DNA from: Onchocerca lupi
Taxonomy: Eukaryota > Nematoda > Chromadorea > Rhabditida > Onchocercidae
Assembly: GCA_028564675.1 (NCBI GenBank)
Contig: JAOVVO010000298.1
Coordinates: forward strand, 29,682-93,681
Direction: 5' to 3'
Length of the DNA: 64,000 nucleotides
Under the pieces are notes generated by a model. It had not been told where the DNA came from, did not search any database, and was given only the letters and a program-made list of their open reading frames with translations. This document shows, piece by piece, positions 25,205 to 38,095 of the stretch (the first letter of the stretch is position 1; every line of letters starts with the position of its first letter). Position numbers and translations under genes: made by a program.

Positions 25205-28092
25205 TCAATCTAAATCCATATTATCCGGAAGACCATCGCTCTGTGCTGCATCCATTGGAAATATCCCACTTGCCAGTTTGCTTTTGGATGTACCCACTAA
25301 GCACTCAGTTTCATTACTAAGCGGGATATGAAGTGCTTCATCTGAATCGGTTTCAAATTCTTCGGTTGTTCCTGAATCATTTTCTGGTGTTTTTAGCAAA
25401 CCTGAAATTATGACATATGTTCCACAGAGCACCTTCTGCAAAAAAAAAAAAAAATAAGCAGAGAGATATAACAGAATAGATTCATGAATGGCGATATTCT
25501 CAAAAAAAAAAAAAAAAAGAACTGTTTCTAATTAAATTTTTAGAAACATTAGAACTGATAAAAAATTTTCTCACGGACACAAGAACTACCTTTTCAAATT
25601 TTTGGTCCTAAATCCATACCATCCTTTTGGGAACAAAAAAATTTGCACCTCGTTTTCAGTTTTTTTTTAACCTTTTTTTTCTCTTTGTTCAAATCCACAC
25701 AAATTTCAGAGCAATTCTAAATAATACATTCTTAATAATATACATACCTTTAATCACATTTCCTAGAAAACCGCCTCGAGCTAATTGTGGTCGTGGTAAA
25801 CCAAAATATATTTGACCTATCCTATCCAAAAATTGTTTGTATTCCGGATCACGATTGATCTCGCTTTCATACTGTTCCACTAGCACTGTGAAATAAGTTA
25901 CCTAAAATTCAAAATCAGAATAAAAGTCTACAATATAACATATATGCTATATTAAGCTTATTGGAAATTAAAATTGATTTCATTAAAATAACTCGTTATT
26001 TTTTCATAGTTCTTTGTGTCATCCAGAAAAATGAAAATAATATAAAATATAACTACACCCCAATTTCTTACAAAATTTGAGCAATTTTCATGCATATATA
26101 TTAGTAATCCTATCTTATTTATTTATCGCTGACTATTTTCTCTTATTTCTAATACGATTGTTCAATTCAGCAAAAATCTCAAAAGAATACCTCTTTATTA
26201 GCAATACAAATTATTGCAAAATGTAAGAAGTTGAGCAAAGGAAATGGATAGGGGAATCCACTTCTAATATCAGGATGCATATCACAATAAGATTGCAATA
26301 ATTTTAAGGCACTCTTCGGTTTTCGATCACATAGCATCTATAATGTATAGCATCTGCAGAAGTAATAGATGAAACACAATTCTTTTCTAGCAAAAAAGAA
26401 CAAAGCTTCCAGAAATACTTTGAAACCATAAAAGAAGCAATATGGATTCCCATAAAATTTTTAATTTTATTATTTCAATGGTTTAAAGGTAACTGAACTA
26501 ACTTGCATAACAGTTTGTGCTATGAATAAGTCTTTTTCCGCAGTGTACCCGTATTTTAACTGATATTCAGTAAGAAATGCTGCAAACGTCTGAAATCAAA
26601 ACTTTCAAGTTAATATGAACAGGAAAAAAAATAATGGCAATCATAAAGAGAGAAAAAAGTGGTGAAATTACAAAACCAAATGCATAAAAAGAGATAATTA
26701 AACTGGCTAAAGCAATACATTTCTCTTAGACTGCACTCATACATAAGCACAATCAACATACTTTCCAGATGAAATTAGCAAATTTCATGCGCTAAAAAAA
26801 TGTATATCTCAATTCAAATGGAAAGCTAGTAAGTCAACCGAATCGTTAAAATATAATGAAGATGAAGAACATAAAAAAAAGCTCACTTCTGGACTGTCAG
26901 AATAAATAAAATGATTTCTAGCGTTGACATAATTTCCTTCACGCCACAACGATTTTGCAATACGACTAAAACAGCTTCAGCTTTCTTTTACAACAACAAT
27001 GAATTAAAAACTGAAAATCTAAAGCGAAGTGATATTCAAATTTTTCATAAATTTTTAAAGTAATTACTTTATAAATTGATTTATTACTTTACAAATTGAC
27101 ATTTCATTTAGAGATGACTAACAAATGCAATTCAGGATGACCCCTTCTCCGATAGCGTTTCCTATCACCTACGGCTTTCGTCCATTTGATACCTGACAAT
27201 ATGAACTGCAATCTTCGATCTTCTCGCTCTGAATTGGCTTCCAAATCTTTTTCTAATTGAGCTGGTAAAAGACTAAGCAACTGAAAAGGTATTGTGGTGG
27301 TTAATTAATTACCATTTAGACTAATATTCTTAATTAATCCTTTAAATATCAACTTCTTCAACAAGAACATTTCACTTTCTTAACGTACTACATTTTCAAG
27401 TCTAAAATCAAGCTCAAAAATAACAATTTTTAAGTATCACAGAATAGATGAAATATACGCATTTTTTTCCAAAATAATTCATATAAGTTTAAGTTCTTTT
27501 TATTTGCATCCATCAAGAACAAATAATAAAAACAAATATGCAAACCAACTTTCTCGAAACGATCCAAAACAACTGAAGAGACAGGTGTTTTCGATTTTTC
27601 CAAGGTATCTACAAATAATTCGGCAAGATCGATTGCACTTGCTGCTTCCTTTTCTTTAATGTCATATGAATTAAAAGAGAGACAATATTAAGTCAAAGAG
27701 GAATTAGTTTAAAAAGCAGAAAAAGCATAGAAGATACTAAACATGAATGGAATTACTTATCGAAAAAGAGTTCCACGCATCAACATCATAAAATTGTTAG
27801 CAGTTCTCTTATCGATTTTCTCATTTTAGACAGTTCCGTTGATATATACAATGAGCGGATTTCGGTAATTTCAATTTTATTTGACAAAGGACGATATAAT
27901 TTAAATATCACGCTTTCTGCTGTCGGACTAACCTGCTAAAAGTCGTAATATACCATTATAGAGCATATTTTGTAATTCTTGCCACTTCCCTTGGTTAGAC
28001 ATTCGATTATATAGTGTGCGGTAAATTTGATGCGCCTCATAATAATTACCATTTTTAAAACACAATTCTAAGTTTTGCTCAATTCGAGACAT
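25205..28092 (-). CDS. get4: GET4 (TRC35) homologue, tail-anchored protein targeting
   Basis: Eight exons in transcription order (28092-27933, 27653-27550, 27280-27123, 26965-26887, 26589-26503, 26337-26191, 25901-25748, 25401-25205) join in frame to about 361 residues; human GET4 has 327. Family landmarks are NYYEAHQIYRTLYNRM near the N-terminus, RRGHPELHFRIAKSLWREGN, AEKDLFIAQTVMQMLC, and FLDRIGQIYFGLPRPQ followed by GGFLGNVIKGLL. The protein is an all-helical, TPR-like solenoid. In animals it works in the cytosolic BAG6-UBL4A-GET4 complex that hands tail-anchored membrane proteins to the targeting ATPase. The acidic C-terminal tail (EEFETDSDEALH, ending NMDLD) is longer than in human. A decoy acceptor 34 bases upstream of the last exon could give another C-terminus. 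Confidence 0.92.
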
Positions 28093-29064
28093 ATTAAATA
28101 ATTCACCAACGGATCGTAATTTCGAAAAGCCAGCAAAGTCTTCAGTTTCCTTAGAATTTCAATTTTAAAAGATGAATTCCACGTAATACGGCGACATGAA
28201 CAAATTTGTTCTAAGCAATTTTGACTACGAACTTCATCCTAAGAAATACTTCAAAACCCTACGGTATGCGTCCAAAACCATCTAAACTTAAAACAATAAC
28301 TCGAAACGGTTTCGAACTAACAAATATGTTTAGAGCGGTACACAAATCTACTTACTCAAAACTACCCAATCTGCTACATGAGAATCGCTCAAATTTCAAC
28401 AAGTTAAAAAGAACAGTGAAATACACTAGTCATGCCTCATTCATTCTCAAGTACTCCAATTTTTGTCTGAACATTTGAATTGAGGACTATTTACATTAGC
28501 AATTAAACTAACATGAAAATGGGCAAGGAAAATTACAAATGGCAACTTGCATTCCATGTAAAAAGGCCACACTGTTAAAATATTTATGATCATTTTATTT
28601 TCCGAAAATTATTTTCGAATAAGTCCCTAAACATACATCATCTTTATATCAGTCAATGATAACAATGATTTCGCATAAGAAGTACTGAAAATTACGGTAT
28701 GAATATGCTCAAAAATAGTACAAAAGAATTTTCGTATAATTATTTCAAGTCAATTCGCCCGATTACTAAGGAATAAAAAATTTACTGAATTCTCCTAAAA
28801 ATTTTATGCACCAATCCAAATATTCACAAATCTCATTCCCTATTCGTCCTCACGGAAATTAAATATTATGGCCAATAAAAAGATTTGCCAATTCCAGAAA
28901 AACTATTTAAAAATATTAATGGATATGATGTCGAAAAAAGATATAAGTGCATTTTCAGTTAAAATGGTACAACAATTATGAGTATACTACTACAGTAAGT
29001 ACCACTGAACTTAACAACAAAACAAAAGAAACACAACAACGCGGAACGATTGGATTAGGACATT
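28093..29064. other. Spacer between hrp-1 copy A and GET4
   Basis: About 970 bases holding the 3' end of hrp-1 copy A and the GET4 upstream region. A plus-strand open frame at 28221-28478 (85 codons) has no recognisable domain and no splice support. No repeat seen. Confidence 0.4.
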
Positions 29065-31409
29065 TCAATATGAGCGGCCACCCCAACCGGCGTGACCTGA
29101 ATTCCCAGAAGATCCGCCCCACTGTTGTCCATTAGTACCACTTCCCTGCCAACCACCTTGTCCACCACCACTGCCACCACTCCAACCTAAAAAAATTATG
29201 AAATATTCTTGGTAATTAAAAAAGTGTGAAAGAAAATAGTAGATATGACCAACCACAATCATTTTAAAATGAAAACCATAACTCAGGACTTCTGATTATA
29301 ACAAAACTGTCCCTCAGCATCATTGGATTCTTAAATTAATTCTAAAAATACAGATCTTTTTTTGAATCGTAAAAACACACCTGAGGACGCAGACTGTGAA
29401 CCATTCCAAGCACCTTGAGCAGCAGCGCCCCAGCCACCTGGAGTATCACCACTTGGACCCCACCCTGAAAATTTCGTAAATAATTTATGAAATTATTGGT
29501 CTTGAAAAACCGAAAGATACTGCAAATATATGAATTCTCCACAAAAATGCTAACTCTTTCTCTCCGGAAAAAACAAACCTCCAGCTGAAGCACCATACCC
29601 TCCGTAGCCTCCACCATAACCACCACCACCTATAAAACTACCTTAATTAAATAGAAAGGTAAACTTTCTAGGCCTACAAATTATGATGACTTCGGGAATT
29701 ATTTCTAGATCGAAGGCTAATTACCTCCAGAAGGTGGTCCCCACTGACCACTAGGAGGACCACCAGGTCCACCCCATGCTCCACCATACCCGCCCGGTCC
29801 CCCACCATATCGATCGGGCCTCATTGCACCTCGTGATCGTCCCATTCTTTCTGTGCGTTCTCGATCCAGTTGTTGAGCCTGCAAAAACCTGTCGTATAAA
29901 TTTAAAAAATTCCAAACAAAGGGAATTATTTGGATTGGAAGTATCAACTTGACCTTAGCCATCTCTTCTTTACTTAAAGCTTTCTTCACATCACAACGAT
30001 AATTATGAATTTGATGACTTTTCTGCAGCACACACTTATCAACCGGGTCATAGTCATCGAAGGAAATAAAAGCAAATCCCCTTGGTTTTCCAGTATTCTT
30101 GTCAGCTATAATTTCTACCTGCAACATTGACATAGAAACAAGGAACAAATTTATATGGGCAAAAAGATGTCCAATTTTACCTCAACTATACTAAACGTAT
30201 TTACATATAACTAAAATTATAAGCCATTCCAATTATTATAGTTCTCCATTATTTTTTCTCTGTCTCAATATATACTTCCCTTTTTTCACATTTTCCAATT
30301 GAGTATTTATTGGTAGTTACTATACAGAAATTTTCGTCATCATTAATTCTATAACTGATATTGAAATCCTCCAAGAAATTCCAAAGTATCATACTTATTT
30401 CGAGTTTCTTAATCAAAGGCTAATATAATATTTTTTGTTCACTTCAAAAATGAACTAAAATTACCTTTAAGACTTTACCAAATTGACTAAAATAATCCTC
30501 AAACATTTGTTCGGTATGCTCTTCACGCACACCGGAAACATATAACCGTTTAGAGGAAACATTTGCCTCACTACGAGCCGATTGATCACGCGGTACAGCT
30601 CGTTTCGGATCTACCGTTTTCCCGTCAATAACATGTGGTCTAGCAGCCATTGCAGCATCAACCTGCAATATCTTTTTATCATGATAAAAGACACTACACA
30701 GTATATAATTCAACTACTTCATAATAAAGAAAAATTGGTCTTAAATGATTTCGTTTCCCTGTTTAAAAATTTAAAGGAAAATTTGAAATTCAAATGCAAA
30801 GAAGCCTGCCTCGGACTGCTTGGAAAAGCTAACAAATCCAAAGCCTCGTGAACGTTTTGTTGCTGGATCTCTCATCACAATGCAATCCACTAGCTCACCC
30901 CACTGAGAATAGAATTCTTTGAGTGCTTCATCAGTCGTTGTTGCCGATAAACCACCAATGAACATCTTTCGAAATTGTTCTGGCTCAAGTCCATCGCCCT
31001 GAATAGCATAGAAAATATTTTAAAAAATATTCATTTGACCAACTTCGCAGCACCCAGCACAAGAATAAATAAGATACTGTTTCAGGACAGGAAGCACAGG
31101 ATGGATACATGCAGCACCTGTTTTAAACTGTTTAACTTATTTGAGATTTAACTTTAAGGACTAGAGTTTTCGAAAAATATAGCCTTCATTATTCAAGCTT
31201 TGCTTAATGATTTCATCAGCTCAAGTTATTTTCGTTTGTTTCACAGTAAAACAAGTATCACAAATAGCCATCGAGGGTAAAAGCGCGATAAAGGGGGATT
31301 ACATCTCACCTCAGTGGACGTACCTTACCTGTTCTTGCTCGTATCTTTAACTCTCCTCCCGATAAACAAAACTAAAGTAAAGTCTTACACCATCTTCAGT
31401 TTTCACCAT
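29065..31409 (-). CDS. hrp-1: hnRNP A1-like RNA-binding protein, hrp-1 copy A
   Basis: Eight exons in transcription order (31409-31389, 30998-30810, 30662-30465, 30118-29954, 29878-29725, 29629-29579, 29464-29381, 29186-29065) give about 327 residues. Two RRMs are clear: RNP2/RNP1 pairs KMFIGGL with RSRGFGFVSF, and RLYVSGV with KPRGFAFISF. The linker VDPKRAVPRDQSARSEANVS is typical of hnRNP A/B. The C-terminal third is Gly/Trp/Tyr-rich low-complexity sequence ending GWGGRSY. Order and sequence match C. elegans HRP-1. Such proteins bind nuclear pre-mRNA and shape splicing, mRNA export and telomere biology. The intron after residue 70 appears to use a GC donor (30809-30808), whereas copy B has GT there. 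Exon 1 encodes only MVKTEDG. Confidence 0.93.
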
Positions 31410-31457
31410 CGTTCTCTTTGTTTCTAAGTCTCGACAGTGTGATAGTAGAGGTAGTAA

Positions 31458-31495
<38 letters not shown>

Positions 31496-32740
31496 TACGG
31501 TCACTCCCTCTTTGATCACGTAAAGTACATACACTGGTTGTACCAAATGACGTATATATAGGCTGATCTCTCACAAAATACTGTATGTCACTGATAACTG
31601 ATCTCACAGCAATATCTAAAGGTATACAATACCAATCAATATATGAGACCAAATAAATCGTAACGCTTTGTTAAGTATTCAAAGTACTAGAGCTTACTGT
31701 CTTTCAATCGTGAAATGAATTCCACGTTATTTATTATAAAATGAGAAAAAAAGTACTGATAATAAACCTAACCTTTCTTTACCTGATAAGAATCTAGAAT
31801 TAAAACTGAACGTCAACATTTGCCAAAATTTTTCGGATTTTCAGCCATCAACCAAATAATATCCCATATTTCTTCTTTTTTGATACGTGCAACGGAAATA
31901 TCCCACCTCCCTCCCCGATATCAGCAACATACAACTTCAAAACCAACCTTGTTCTCTTCAGCGTAATGTGTGTAGAGAAAATATCAATCCAAATACACAG
32001 CTCCTATAAATAAATCAAAATATGAAAACTCGCTATTCGATATAAGTCGAATTATGCAGTTCAAGAACTGACTCAAATTTCTGTTAAAATAATCGATGGC
32101 TAAACTAATGATAGTAATACTTTATCCATCCAGTCAAAATAAATACGAATAAATCAGTCAGTATGAGTGCATAACTCCTGAATCTACATCATCACCAGAA
32201 TTTTAAAATAAATACTGATCGTCTGATATTTTTTCAACAGCAAACAATAACAATAACAACAGATACATAGTCTTGTCGAACTGTTTATACTACACAATGC
32301 TTCACATTGAAGAAAAAAGCAACCGAAATAACAATTGCAATATTGAAAAACTTGAGACAGAAACAATGTGAAAACGCCGGAAATACAAATGACTGTAAAA
32401 GTTCTAATGAGTGAATTTCAGCAAACAAGAAATGATTACGAGATTTCAAAAAACTGTTACGTCTACAGATATTATAGAAAATGATTGAAAATGCTGCCGG
32501 CAGATCGAGAGGGAAAATTGTACTTTTCCCAACATCTCAACATTCCCATGAATTTCTTAAAAGAAAATGGGAGACACAAAAAAATTAAAAAACAGCAAAA
32601 TTGTAAAAAACTGAAATACATAATTTGAAAAGGTTTAAAATTTGTATTTTTGGGACCATCTACTGAGATCGTTGGAAAAACCATGAAAAAAGTATCAGTA
32701 GCCAAAAGATGTATACTGTATGTTCGTTTAACCCACATTT
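31410..32740. other. Spacer between the two hrp-1 copies
   Basis: About 1.3 kb containing the leader and promoter of copy A and the 3' region of copy B. The minus-strand frame stays open from 31652 into the copy A start codon, but runs through the trinucleotide repeat and a poorly conserved stretch, so I treat it as untranslated. No other gene seen. Confidence 0.45.
31462..31494. repeat. (AGT)n trinucleotide microsatellite in hrp-1 copy A leader
   Basis: About eleven AGT units (CTA on the transcribed strand) lie about 55-85 bases upstream of the copy A start codon, preceded by an imperfect AGT-rich stretch from about 31443. A short related AGTAGTAGAAGT remnant lies upstream of copy B near 36371-36382. 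Confidence 0.85.
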
Positions 32741-35700
32741 TCAATAACCTCGACCTCCCCAACCGCCGCCTCCACTTTGTCCGCCTGAGCCACCCCATGA
32801 TTGAGCAGCACCTTGTCCGCCAGTACCCCAACCTCCTTGACCACCACCTTGTCCCCATCCTGCACCTGAAATATAAAAACATTAAGTGCTAAAGTACTGG
32901 TTTTTGAAAAACTGATTCTACTCTCAAAAAGAAAAGCTGCATTAATTAGAGGAAACCAAATGGAGAAATGACCTCGCATATTTAAAAAAACAATAAAGAA
33001 ATTATTCCAGTAAAACCGTGGAAAAAGTACATTTAATTTTAATTAATTTGAAAAACAAAATAATCTAGGATTAATTTCCCCACCTGCACCGCCGGATGGT
33101 GCGCCCCATCCACCCTGCGATGGTGGACCTCCCCAACCACCACTGCCTTCACCGCCCCATCCCCCTGAAATTTTAAATTTAAATTTAGCAAAAAAAAAAA
33201 TCTAAATCTCTTGAATTTAATTTTTCTTTTTGTTTTAATAAAAAAAAAAAGACTTCAGGGCACAAAAACCTATTCTTGTCAGTAAGTCAAATATACACGC
33301 CTTCTTTAGTAGAAGTGTATGAAACAACATCAAACGATTTCAAAAAATTGGATGTATAAAAAATCAGTTAATTTAGCGGAAATTCTACTGAGCAAGATGA
33401 AACCTATCTAACAAAATAAGATTTCTAAAAATTGTTCTATTAATTTTGGGAAAGAAACATGTATCGATCAACTAAAGGAGGGACGGTATATTATTTCCAG
33501 AAAAATAAATTGATAATACACAGAACTCACGACCACCACCGGGTGCACCACCGTAGCCACCACCATAACCTCCTCCGTAGCCACCTCCTACAAAGCAAAA
33601 CTTGAGTAAACTATTCTAATAATAAGAAATAATGAAATTATATTTTTGTTACCTTCGAAAAGAAACTAATAAAAAATTAGTATGACCAATGAGTACTTTA
33701 CCTGATGGTCCCCATTGACCGCCGCCACCTGCTCCATAACCACCAGGTCCACCGGGACCAGCACCCCATGGTTGTCCACCATAACCACCTCTGTCTCCAC
33801 CGGGACCCCATCCACCACCTCCACGTCCCATTGGTGGCCCTCGAGAGCGTGCTCCTCGATCCATTCGTTCACGTTCCTGTTGTTGAACCTGTATACATAT
33901 TTTAGTACCCAAATCCAACCCAATAATACCAGGGAATATTTTGATGGAGTTCGATGCACTGACTTATTTTACGGATAATATACGGTTACATTTACAAGCG
34001 GTGTTAACAAGCACTTTATGAGATGCAACAAGGAGGTATGAATATTCCCGTCATAATTCCATACGTTATAGGGCGCTATACTAGAATATCTTGTACCTAG
34101 CGACAGACAAAGAACCCAGCAAAACACCAACAATTAAAAAAAGAAGCCAAAATAATCAAGGCAAAATATAATTAATTAAAAAATCCCAAACTGCGAGGGA
34201 AAATACCTTTGCCATTTCCTCCTTACTGAGTGCCTTTTTTACATCACAGCGATAATTGTTAATCATATGGCTTTTTATTAAAACACATTTGTCGACTGCA
34301 TCATAATCATCAAACGTTATGAAAGCAAATCCTCTCGGTTTACCAGTATTTTTATCCGCAATTATTTCACACTATAATATAAGAAAAATTGCTTTTTGTG
34401 TCCCGCTTTCTGTTTATAATTACGGCCACTTACAAAATTAGTAATTAACAAAAAATCTTTGCTACGTATTGATTCCATCGATTAAAGTTAATAAAATTCA
34501 TCAATGTTAAATTGACTGTTCTAAACATTACTTATATAAGTTTTGCAGTGACAATGATTAAGCTGATCGCAGCTATTTTAAAATTCATAAAATGAGTTAT
34601 TTTCACATTTAAATTGTACTATAGTTTCCATAGAGATACACAAGTCGCATATTCAAAATAAAAAATGTCAAAAATATAACTCGAATATAAAATACCTAAG
34701 ATATGAAAAATAAAAGATGGACGAGTAAATGAAATCAACAAAATGATGAATTAGAAAAACATGCCTCACAGAGAAGAATTTCCGTTTTCATCAATCACCT
34801 ATATTCAATAATCATTTCCCCCCAAAAAAAAAAAACCTTCAAAATATTGCCATATTTCCCAAAATGTTCCTTGAACATATCCTCCGTGTGTTCTTCCCTT
34901 ACACCAGATACATAAAGTCTCTTAGAAGAGATATTCGCTTCACTTCGCTGGGATTGTTCGCGTGGAACCGCCCGTTTAGGATCGACGGTTTTACCGTCAA
35001 TAATGTGCGGTCGATTAGCCATAGCTGCATCTACCTGTAACAAACCATAACAAATTACAATTTCTCCTGAATGATTTAATTTAATGTAGAAAATATGAGC
35101 CAATCTAAGCCATTTCTTTCAGGGCCTCTTAGTTTCATATGATTAAATTTAATATTTTTGTCAGCTATTTAATGTAAAAAAAAGTACTACGCCAGCGGGC
35201 AATCACAATTATCAATTATCACATCCGATTGTTGCACTTACGTTTCCCAGCTTTCAATCGCTGGACTTTCTTAATGAAGCTTAAATTCCTTAAATAAAAG
35301 AAATTTTCGGTAATAAGATATGTATCAACAACTTATGAGTGATCAGCAGAAACTAGAAATCATTAGACCGTGATGGCACCGATAATGAAGTCATATTCTT
35401 ACTAACCTTAGTAATCACTCTTTCATACCTACAATTTATAAAGTGATTTTTATTAGTAGATAACTACATCATACCTCGGATTGCTTCGAAAAGCTGACAA
35501 AACCGAAGCCACGTGATCGTTTCGTTGCCGGGTCACGCATGACAACGCAGTCCACCAAAGTACCCCATTTTGAATAAAATTCTTTGAGGGTTTCATCGGT
35601 GGTGGAGCTTGTAAGCCCACCAATAAACATCTTACGATATTGTTCTGGTTCAAGGTTTCCACCGGCCGCATCCTTAACGGAATCTGCTGAATCGACCTTA

Positions 35701-36278
35701 CTTTATAAAATCAAAATGATCGGCAAATAAACTCCGTATTCGTTTCCCGGACCATATTAAAAGTCTCAAATCTTTGGCGTGTTCTCCAAAAATATTGCTT
35801 TATGACTTAACCAATTTGAGAAAAACGATAAATCATCATGATACGAATCACCATTGCCGATGCTAGCATGGCATCAGATCCGTGGAAATGATTTTAATAA
35901 CTGAAAAATGGGGTGCTTAGAAACTACCTGATCTTATGCTCACTTTTACCTGGTTATGGAGTGAACTTACTCTTATCCTGAACTTTGATTAATCCTGGAG
36001 GCTTATCCTGAACCTTGTTTAATCATGCATCTTAAAATAGCTTAAAAAATAACATGGACACATTCCTTGATATTTGCCTGCCTGCTGCTTCATTACTGTG
36101 CTTCTCTCCATGTTAATACCTGCTCGCTTTTGACCTCATTAAATTAAATTAGTAACAAATAAGTGAACATGTAAACAACGAAAAAGTCAACAAGATAAGC
36201 GAGATAAAATGTAAAAAGACTAGAAAGTAAATGCTAAATTGGTAAAAGCCTTACTCCGTTTTCTTCAGTTTTCACCAT
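32741..36278 (-). CDS. hrp-1: hnRNP A1-like RNA-binding protein, hrp-1 copy B
   Basis: Eight exons in transcription order (36278-36255, 35696-35475, 35034-34837, 34371-34207, 33888-33702, 33587-33531, 33164-33084, 32865-32741) give about 352 residues. Intron positions match copy A one for one. RRM signatures are KMFIGGL with RSRGFGFVSF and RLYVSGV with KPRGFAFITF; the linker is VDPKRAVPREQSQRSEANIS. The C-terminus is a longer Gly/Trp/Gln-rich tail ending GWGGRGY. The first exon encodes MVKTEENG. The acceptor of exon 2 is uncertain: a weak AAG at 35697-35698 keeps frame, while a better TTCAG nine bases downstream does not fit the exon 1 phase. The copies lie head to tail 1.3 kb apart, so this is a tandem duplication. 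Confidence 0.92.
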
Positions 36279-38095
36279 CGTATCTGTGTCTGTTTTGTGT
36301 CACTCTCTTAACACTGACTGTATTTCTGATAGTGATTAAGTGAAGTTATCGAGATCCCCTCACAACAAGTCAGTAGTAGAAGTACAACAATGTCTCTCTC
36401 ACTGATTCCTGATTCTTGCCTGAATGCCTGCCTGATACTGATCCTGATTTTTATACCGATAGAGTTTTCTTTTCTCAACTTAGCTGGCTGGCACACCCAC
36501 TGCCTTAACACAATCTACAATGTGAAAACAGTCTTCATTCAACACAAATTCATGTAGAGAGACGGAAAAAGTCTTGATAAAAACGATTGGTTCCAATTGG
36601 GATTCAGCCTCTCATCTTACAACCTTAACCACACTAAAATCCCAAACTGAAAGTATTAACTGAACTAGTATACCGAAATTTTCACTCCCAACATGTCAAA
36701 CATGTTTCGCCTCATCTGGATAGTCGCCGTCCTCTTTCTCCCTCTCATTTGAGCTCCTCCCCGTCCCCTCTTCCTTTAACTCTCACATGTACCATATCCT
36801 TGATCGTTACTCATTATTAAGACTTTTTCCATGTTTACCTCATGATTTTCAGATGATTAAATAGAACTTAAAGAAACTTGGTTAGATGATGAAAGGAAAA
36901 TGCCACACCAACCACTCGACAATTACCAAACATGAAGCCAAGTAATAACAGAGCCGCCGCATCCTCATCATTTCTCAGGTAGTTCTCCCTAAAATACCAA
37001 TATCGATTAGAGCCGTGGGATGTTTATGACAACTTCACGTCTCAAGCGCTATTTCGAAGAAGAGTAAAAATACGTGGACCTCGATAAGAATAATGGATGG
37101 CACTGATGGTGTAATAGCGTATGTGTAGTTTGTTAGAAATTCCACATATACCTTCAAAATACTGTTTTGTTTTCAAAAAAGAAATTACTATGTTTGGATA
37201 TTTAAAAAAGGAAGTGATCAAAGTTCCGAACATACAAAATTTTACTGAGAAACTCAAAATTTAGTGGGAGACACGAGTCAAAACCATCAGTTTAATTATG
37301 AGATAAGCTTAAGTGGAATCTGATTCCGAAAATTTTCCAGAAGACAGCCTTCTCTTAGCTGCATACGTCTTCTTCGACGTCTTTCATAATTGTAAGAGGT
37401 CAAAGACTACATTTTAGATGTGGTGATAATAGTTTTGAAGAATTGAAAGTGGATGTTTGTATTACAATGAACCGATTAATAGTAAATTTTGTTGAAAACT
37501 AAGCTTTTCAGTTGAAATGAATTTTAATTCTAGATCGATTCAATTTTATCGCAGTTTTAATCAACGATCGTATAAATTGAATGGTGTATTTGATGCACGT
37601 GCATGTTTTTACTTGTGTCTCACTTTTGTCATGTGGGAATTATATTCAGTAATCATGTTTGACTGAGAGTGGCATATATTTTCTTTAAGATGATAGCGAT
37701 GCATGTGATGAAATAGTTGATACCACGACTTTTTGAAACTTTAATTCCAACACAGGACATATCAGTGACCGCAGAAAAGAACAAATGTTAACGATATTTA
37801 CATTGTTTAATCAAAATTCCGTGACAAGGTAAGCATCAATAGGTTTATCATATGAGGAAGATGAAGCACTGAGTGTCCTTCGTCGATCTGCGAAACTTTC
37901 ATCATCACTTTGTGCTCTGATTTCCACGTTAAAACCTCGAAAGTTTCACTTTTCTGTTATATGTAGTGAAATTTTGCAAATTAAACAGATAAAAGTAAAA
38001 TGAAGCACACAAAATAAATCGAAAATTTCCCTACATTACAAACAGATGAGATCCGAATGATAAATTAATTGCCACTTCAAATGTCTTGGTACCAT
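36279..38095. other. Upstream region of hrp-1 copy B, no gene recognised
   Basis: About 1.8 kb upstream of hrp-1 copy B and downstream of the next minus-strand gene. Around 36660-36800 there is a CT-rich stretch. No conserved reading frame, RNA gene or dispersed repeat was identified. Confidence 0.4.

Noticed and set aside
33705..33978. His- and Thr-rich plus-strand frames
   Set aside because: They are antisense readings of the glycine-rich tail of hrp-1 copy B.
23833..36278. A polycistronic operon of hrp-1 copies, GET4 and peroxiredoxin (all on the minus strand)
   Set aside because: Spacings of about 1.0 to 1.4 kb are far larger than the roughly 100 bases typical of nematode operons.
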